64,000 nt of DNA from Amycolatopsis jiangsuensis. Its GTDB lineage: Bacteria > Actinomycetota > Actinomycetes > Mycobacteriales > Pseudonocardiaceae. Shown here in pieces: positions 59,238-64,000 of the stretch. Numbering within the stretch: position 1 is the stretch's first letter; each line of letters begins with the position of its first letter. The position numbers and the translations under genes were made by a program. Location: contig NZ_JACHMG010000001.1 of NCBI RefSeq assembly GCF_014204865.1, positions 2,232,001 through 2,296,000 on the forward strand, written 5' to 3'. The notes beneath the pieces were generated by a model. It was not told where the DNA came from. It did no database searches and saw nothing but the letters and a program-made list of their open reading frames with translations.

Positions 59238-59863
59238 CCGGCTATCCACCCGAGCCCTGGCAGCTGGCCGGGGAAGCCCGTTTGTCGATGTGGCGACTGC
59301 CGGCCGCCGAGCTGCCCGACCTTCCCGCGGGCGTGGAACCGGTGCTGCTCGCCGGGCACGCGTCCGTGTTCGCCGCCTGGATCGACTACCTGCCACCGGG
59401 TCAGCTGAGCTACCACGAACTGCTCTCCGCGGTCGCCGTGCGCGGGCGCGGACTGGCCGCGTCGATCACCGAAATCTGGGTCGACAGCGAGGTTTCCCGC
59501 GACGGCGGACGGGAGCTGTGGGGTATCCCGAAGGACCTCGCGTCCCTCGTTTTCACCGGCGGGCGCACGTTCACCGCGGCCACCGGGGACGACTGGATCG
59601 CCACCGCCGCGTTCACCCCGCGGGCCGGGCTGCCGGTCGCCGTGCCCGCCCGGTTCGAGATCGCGCAGACGCTGCGCGGCCGGCTCGCGCGCACTCCGGT
59701 CCGCTGGCGGGCGAAGCCGTACGCGGCCGCCGCCGACTGGTCGATCAACCCCGGCGGACCGCTCGGGCACCTCGCCGGACGACGGCCCGTGGCGAGTGCC
59801 GCGCTGCGCGGTTTCCGCCTCACCTTCGGTCCGCGCGAGCGCTCCACCAGCGCCTCTCGGTGA
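59234..59863 (+). CDS. acetoacetate decarboxylase family protein
   Basis: 209 residues from a GTG overlapping the hydratase stop. WQLAGEARLSMWRLPAAELP, AWIDYLPPGQLSYHELLSAV and ITEIWVDSEVSRDGGRELWG with IPKDLASLVF match the ADC-like fold (DUF2071-related), which includes a conserved Glu/Arg; the catalytic Lys of true acetoacetate decarboxylase is not evident where expected (IPKDLA may supply it). Function uncertain. Confidence 0.78.
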   Translation: MTGYPPEPWQLAGEARLSMWRLPAAELPDLPAGVEPVLLAGHASVFAAWIDYLPPGQLSYHELLSAVAVRGRGLAASITEIWVDSEVSRDGGRELWGIPKDLASLVFTGGRTFTAATGDDWIATAAFTPRAGLPVAVPARFEIAQTLRGRLARTPVRWRAKPYAAAADWSINPGGPLGHLAGRRPVASAALRGFRLTFGPRERSTSASR

Positions 59864-59928
59864 TCGCATAACCCGCGAGGGTGAAGCCTCGACACGCCAC
59901 CCCTTGGGGCACGTGCAAGCCATTACCC

Positions 59929-59938
59929 CTACATGTAG
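59929..59938 (+). promoter_or_regulatory. possible NrdR box upstream of nrdAB
   Basis: CTACATGTAG is a perfect ten-base palindrome similar to the core of NrdR boxes, which control ribonucleotide reductase operons. A second imperfect palindrome (CCCCTTGGGG, centred near 59904) lies 29 bases upstream; NrdR usually uses two boxes about three turns apart. No B12 riboswitch elements are seen in the 145-base leader. Confidence 0.45.
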
Positions 59939-60083
59939 TCTCTGATCACCGGCAGCCCCCAGCGACGGGGAGACCGCTTCGGGAGGGTCGCCGGGCAGTT
60001 TCGGAAAACCGCAGCGCAGGGCCCCGCCGGGCCGTGTGCGGCACGAACGCGCCCTTTTCGGGTCGGCGAGGTGGGAGACACGC

Positions 60084-63044
60084 ATGTCAGTGGAAACCGG
60101 TCAGCGACCGCCGGCGACGGCGGAGCGGACGCCGAGCACCGTCCACGTCATCCGGCGGGACGGCAGCGTCTCGCCCTTCGACGCGGGCAAGATCTCGGTC
60201 GCGCTGACCAAGGCCTTCCTCGCGGTCGAGGGAGACGACGCCGCCGCGTCCTCGCGCGTGCACCACGTGGTCGCCGAACTGACCGCGCAGGTGGAGGCCG
60301 CCCTACTGCGGCACGCCGGCCCGGAGGCCGCGCTGCACATCGAGCAGATCCAGGACCAGGTCGAACTTGCCCTGATGCGCGGTGAACACCACAAGGTCGC
60401 GCGTGCCTACGTGCTCTACCGCGAGGAGCGCGCGAAGGCGCGCGAGGCCGTCACGCCCGCCCCGGCCGAAGCCGCGATCAGCGTGAAGAGCGCCGACGGC
60501 ACGGTCCGCCCGCTCGACTGGGCCCGCGTGGCACACGTCGTCGGCGAAGCGGTCGCCGGGCTCAAGGACACCTCGGCCGAGCCGGTGCTGGCCGAGACGA
60601 AGCGCAACCTCTACGACGGCATCGGCGCCGACGAGCTGGCCCTGGCGCAGATCCTGGCCGCGCGCGTGCTCGTCGAGCAGGAGCCGAACTACTCCTACGT
60701 GAGCGCCCGGCTGCTGCTGGACAAGCTGCGCGGGGAGGCACTCAGCTACCTGGCCGGCACCCCGCGCCAGGCCAGCCAGGACGAGATGGCCGGCGAGTAC
60801 GCGCCGTACTTCCGTGCTTACCTGCGCCGCGCGATCGAGCTGGAGCTGGTGGACGGCGAGCTGGCCACCTTCGACCTCGACCGGATCACCGCGGCGATCC
60901 ATCCGGAGCGTGACCTCGACTTCGGCTTCCTCGGCCTGCAGACGCTCTACGACCGGTACTTCCAGCACCACGACGGCGTCCGCTTCGAGCTGCCGCAGGC
61001 GTTCTTCATGCGGGTGGCGATGGGCCTGGCGATTCGGGAGGACGACCGGGAATCCCGTGCCATCGAGTTCTACGAGCTGCTCTCCACGTTCCACTTCATG
61101 GCCTCGACCCCCACGCTGTTCAACTCGGGGACCACCCGCGCCCAGCTCTCGTCCTGCTTCCTGACCACAATGGACGACGACCTGGACTCGATCTTCCAGG
61201 CGTACAAGAACAACGCGCTGCTGGCCAAGTACTCCGGCGGCCTCGGCAACGACTGGACCCCGGTCCGCGGGCTCGGCGCGCACATCAAGGGCACCAACGG
61301 CCAGTCCCAGGGCGTGGTGCCGTTCCTGAAGATCGCCAACGACACCGCGGTCGCGGTGAACCAGGGCGGCAAGCGCAAGGGCGCGGCGTGCGCGTACCTG
61401 GAGACCTGGCACGTCGACATCGAGGAATTCCTCGACCTGCGCAAGAACACCGGCGACGACCGGCGGCGCACGCACGACATGAACACCGCCAACTGGGTGC
61501 CCGACGAGTTCCTGCGCCGCGTCGAGGCCGACGCGCAGTGGACGCTGTTCTCCCCCAACGAGACGCCCGACCTGCACGACCTCTACGGCACCGCGTTCGC
61601 CGAGCGCTACCGCGAGTACGAGGCCGCCGCGGAGCGCGGCGAGATCAAGGTGTTCCGCAAGGTCCGCGCCGTGGAGCTGTGGCGGCGGATGCTGACCATG
61701 CTGTTCGAGACCGGGCACCCGTGGATCACCTTCAAGGACCCGTGCAACCTGCGTTCGCCGCAGCAGCACACGGGCGTGGTGCACTCGTCCAACCTGTGCA
61801 CCGAGATCACCCTCAACACCAGCACCGACGAGGTCGCGGTCTGCAACCTCGGTTCGGTGAACCTGCTCAAGCACGTGGGTCCGTCCGGGATGGACACCGC
61901 GCGGCTGGAGAAGACCGTGCGCACGGCGGTCCGCATGCTGGACAACGTGATCGACATCAACTTCTACACGATCCCGGAGGCGCGCCGCTCCAACTTGCGC
62001 CACCGGCCGATCGGGCTGGGGCTGATGGGCTTCCAGGACGCGCTGTTCGAGCTGGGCGTGCCGCTGTCCTCGGACGCCGCGGTGCGGTTCGCCGACGAGA
62101 GCATGGAGCACATCTCCTACTACGCGATCTCCGCCTCGACCGACCTCGCCGAGGAACGCGGCCGGTACCAGTCGTTCGAGGGATCGCTGTGGAGCCGCGG
62201 CATCCTGCCGATCGACTCGATGCAGCTGCTGATCGACGCTCGCCAGGGCGACGCGCTCGACGTGGACACTTCGTCCACTCTGGACTGGGCGCCGCTGCGG
62301 GAGCGGGTGAAGACCGTCGGGATGCGCAACTCCAACGTGATGGCGATCGCGCCGACCGCGACGATCTCCAACATCTGCGGGGTGGGCCAGTCGATCGAGC
62401 CGCTGTTCCAGAACCTGTTCGTCAAGTCGAACATGTCCGGGGACTTCACCGTGGTGAACCCGCACCTGGTGCGCTCGCTCAAGGAGCGCGGCCTGTGGGA
62501 CGAGGTCATGGTCAGCGACCTGAAGTACTTCGACGGCAGCCTCGGCCAGATCGACCGGGTGCCCGACGATCTCAAGGCGCTGTACGCGACCGCGTTCGAG
62601 ATCGAGTCGAAGTGGCTGGTGGACGCCGGTTCGCGGCGGCAGAAGTGGATCGACCAGGCGCAGTCGCTGAACCTGTACATCGCCGCGCCGAGCGGGCGCA
62701 AGCTCGACGAGCTGTACCGCTACGCCTGGCACAAGGGCCTCAAGACCACCTACTACCTGCGCGCGCGGTCGGCCACGCACGTGGAGAAGAGCACCCTGCG
62801 CGGCACCGACGGCAAGCTCAACGCCGTCTCGGCCACGCCGGCCGCCGCCCCCGCGGCGAGCGCTTCCCCGGCCCCGGCCCCCTCGCCCAGCCCGTCCCCC
62901 TCGCCCGCGGCCGCGGTCCCGGCCACCCCACCCGCCGCGACCCCGGAGCCGAAGGAGATGCCGAAGGTGGAGGACGTCGACTTCGTCGCCACCGAGGGCG
63001 CCGCCTGCCGGATCGACGACCCCGACTGCGAAGCCTGCCAGTAA
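60084..63044 (+). CDS. nrdA: ribonucleoside-diphosphate reductase alpha subunit
   Basis: 986 residues. Two consecutive ATP-cone domains (about 13-105, [20 protein letters not shown]; and about 131-220, [20 protein letters not shown]) precede the catalytic barrel. [14 protein letters not shown] (about 357, redox Cys), [14 protein letters not shown] (about 565-578, Asn-x-Cys-x-Glu) and [14 protein letters not shown] (redox Cys) are the active site. A low-complexity Pro/Ser/Ala linker (about 915-955) leads to the tail [12 protein letters not shown] with the shuttle cysteines. It reduces ribonucleotides to deoxyribonucleotides. AGGTGGGAG precedes the ATG. Confidence 0.95.
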   Translation: MSVETGQRPPATAERTPSTVHVIRRDGSVSPFDAGKISVALTKAFLAVEGDDAAASSRVHHVVAELTAQVEAALLRHAGPEAALHIEQIQDQVELALMRGEHHKVARAYVLYREERAKAREAVTPAPAEAAISVKSADGTVRPLDWARVAHVVGEAVAGLKDTSAEPVLAETKRNLYDGIGADELALAQILAARVLVEQEPNYSYVSARLLLDKLRGEALSYLAGTPRQASQDEMAGEYAPYFRAYLRRAIELELVDGELATFDLDRITAAIHPERDLDFGFLGLQTLYDRYFQHHDGVRFELPQAFFMRVAMGLAIREDDRESRAIEFYELLSTFHFMASTPTLFNSGTTRAQLSSCFLTTMDDDLDSIFQAYKNNALLAKYSGGLGNDWTPVRGLGAHIKGTNGQSQGVVPFLKIANDTAVAVNQGGKRKGAACAYLETWHVDIEEFLDLRKNTGDDRRRTHDMNTANWVPDEFLRRVEADAQWTLFSPNETPDLHDLYGTAFAERYREYEAAAERGEIKVFRKVRAVELWRRMLTMLFETGHPWITFKDPCNLRSPQQHTGVVHSSNLCTEITLNTSTDEVAVCNLGSVNLLKHVGPSGMDTARLEKTVRTAVRMLDNVIDINFYTIPEARRSNLRHRPIGLGLMGFQDALFELGVPLSSDAAVRFADESMEHISYYAISASTDLAEERGRYQSFEGSLWSRGILPIDSMQLLIDARQGDALDVDTSSTLDWAPLRERVKTVGMRNSNVMAIAPTATISNICGVGQSIEPLFQNLFVKSNMSGDFTVVNPHLVRSLKERGLWDEVMVSDLKYFDGSLGQIDRVPDDLKALYATAFEIESKWLVDAGSRRQKWIDQAQSLNLYIAAPSGRKLDELYRYAWHKGLKTTYYLRARSATHVEKSTLRGTDGKLNAVSATPAAAPAASASPAPAPSPSPSPSPAAAVPATPPAATPEPKEMPKVEDVDFVATEGAACRIDDPDCEACQ

Positions 63045-63060
63045 AGGAAACCCGGAGACG

Positions 63061-64000
63061 ATGACCAACGTGGAGACCACGGACGCGACCGGTCTCGGTG
63101 AGATCGAGGTCGGCGCGGCCCGGATCGACGTCGACGACAAGCGGATGATCAACGCGCGCGCCGACGTCAACCAGCTGCTGCCGATGAAGTACCGGTGGGC
63201 GTGGGACAAGTACCTGGCCGGCTGCAACAACCACTGGATGCCGACCGAGGTGGCGATGCAGGCCGACATCGCGCTGTGGAAGTCGACCGACGGCCTCACC
63301 GAGGACGAGCGGCAGATGCTCAAGCGCAACCTCGGCTTCTTCGCGACCGCGGAATCACTGGTGGCCAACAACATCGTGCTCGCGGTCTACCGGCAGATCA
63401 CCAACCCCGAATGCCGCCAGTACCTGCTGCGCCAGGCCTTCGAGGAGGCCGTGCACACGCACACCTTCCAGTACATCTGCGAAAGCCTCGGCCTGGTCGA
63501 GGGCGAGCTGTTCAACATGTACCGCGAGGTTCCCTCCATCTCGGAGAAGGACGCGTGGGCGCTGAAGTACACGCAGAACCTGGAGAACCCGGACTTCGAG
63601 ACCGGCACGCCGGAGGCCGACCAGGCCTTCCTGCGGGACCTGGTCGCGTTCTACGTGATCTTCGAGGGCATGTGGTTCTACACCGGGTTCGCGCAGATCC
63701 TGTCGCTGGGCAGGCGCAACAAGATGGTCGGCATCGCCGAGCAGTACCAGTACATCCTGCGCGACGAGTCGATCCACCTGAACTTCGGCATCGACTGCAT
63801 CAACCAGATCAAGATCGAGAACCCGCACCTGTGGAGCGAACAGTTCCAGGCGGAGGTGCGCGGGATGCTCGAGGACGCCTGTGAGCTGGAGGTCGCGTAC
63901 GCGCGCGACACCATGCCGCGGGGCATGCTCGGGCTGTCCGCGCAGCTGTGCGAGCAGTACATGCACTTCATCACCGACCGGCGTGCCCAGCAGATCGGCC
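63061..64000 (+). CDS. nrdB: ribonucleotide reductase beta subunit, class Ic-like, partial
   Basis: The gene starts 16 bases after nrdA (AAAGGAAA before ATG) and runs off the right edge after about 313 codons. Metal ligands are Glu98 ([12 protein letters not shown]), Glu129 and His132 ([10 protein letters not shown]), then the later Glu in VIFEGMWFY and Glu/His in [13 protein letters not shown]. Position 136, four residues after His132 where class Ia R2 has the radical Tyr, is Phe, and the first ligand is Glu rather than Asp, as in Chlamydia class Ic Mn/Fe R2. Confidence 0.92.
   Translation, partial: MTNVETTDATGLGEIEVGAARIDVDDKRMINARADVNQLLPMKYRWAWDKYLAGCNNHWMPTEVAMQADIALWKSTDGLTEDERQMLKRNLGFFATAESLVANNIVLAVYRQITNPECRQYLLRQAFEEAVHTHTFQYICESLGLVEGELFNMYREVPSISEKDAWALKYTQNLENPDFETGTPEADQAFLRDLVAFYVIFEGMWFYTGFAQILSLGRRNKMVGIAEQYQYILRDESIHLNFGIDCINQIKIENPHLWSEQFQAEVRGMLEDACELEVAYARDTMPRGMLGLSAQLCEQYMHFITDRRAQQIG

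Noticed and set aside
59939..60083. Cobalamin riboswitch upstream of nrdA
   Set aside because: Considered because some actinobacterial nrd operons have one, but no B12-box or core pairing elements are present and the leader is too short.
1..64000. CRISPR arrays, prophage or integrative element, tRNA and rRNA genes
   Set aside because: No regularly spaced repeats, integrase, att-like duplications or RNA gene signatures were recognised; the only mobile DNA is the truncated IS3 copy and the OrfA-like peptide.

Overview
The window is very GC-rich, densely coded actinobacterial DNA. Several features point to Pseudonocardiales, most likely Amycolatopsis or a close relative, although no rRNA or marker gene in the window settles this. 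They include GTG starts and four-base start/stop overlaps, a type VII secretion (T7SS) operon with a PPE-like protein and EspG, LAL-type LuxR regulators, a DasR-like site at a chitinase gene, F420-type flavoproteins, and an AccA1/AccD1-like carboxylase.

Bases 1-10,300 hold small housekeeping and stress genes: an SRPBCC start, an endonuclease V-like protein, an orphan PIN protein, DUF4235, a PucR regulator with a D-amino-acid-dehydrogenase-like flavoenzyme, a Gre-like factor, a hemerythrin/encapsulin pair, an F420-type oxidoreductase and malic enzyme. Bases 10,300-17,850 carry a class II aldolase behind a long perfect palindrome, decayed amidase and LuxR genes around an MFS exporter, an XRE-cupin regulator, and an ammonia-lyase-like gene divergent from an RpiR-MFS pair. 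Bases 17,850-25,410 form an island of secreted carbohydrate-active proteins (GH128, thaumatin-like, a HExxH protein, GH76) with two paralogous LuxR regulators.

Bases 25,600-26,950 hold a flavodoxin-like reductase divergent from a MarR regulator. Bases 27,100-32,350 are a seven-gene minus-strand T7SS-substrate operon: a coiled-coil protein, a PPE-like protein, EspG, a transglycosylase, a CHAP hydrolase and two YbaB-like proteins. Bases 32,480-38,360 are a sugar-acid catabolic operon (MFS, enolase-superfamily dehydratase, ketoglutarate-semialdehyde-type dehydrogenase, DHDPS-family lyase, GntR). Bases 38,800-41,000 hold a GlxA regulator divergent from an HD protein and RidA. A truncated IS3 copy then abuts a beheaded Lrp-type regulator.

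Bases 42,700-46,700 contain TetR and WYL regulators, a cytosine-deaminase-like enzyme and a secreted GH18 chitinase with a DasR-like element. Bases 46,780-55,880 form a minus-strand catabolic operon (TIGR03084, AtuA family, two acyl-CoA dehydrogenases, both acyl-CoA carboxylase subunits, TetR), likely for leucine or acyclic-terpene acyl-CoAs. Bases 56,080-59,860 carry a VOC protein, a TetR divergent from an FAD monooxygenase, an enoyl-CoA hydratase and an acetoacetate-decarboxylase-like protein. The window ends in nrdA and a partial nrdB. The nrdB product has the Glu/Phe signature of class Ic (Mn/Fe) ribonucleotide reductase.

The observations most worth following are: the T7SS operon with two wall hydrolases whose enzyme and helical modules are in opposite order and joined by His/Lys-rich linkers; the encapsulin with a recognisable hemerythrin cargo tag; the ammonia-lyase-like protein with Gly-Thr-Gly in place of the Ala-Ser-Gly cofactor triad; and several near-perfect operator palindromes.
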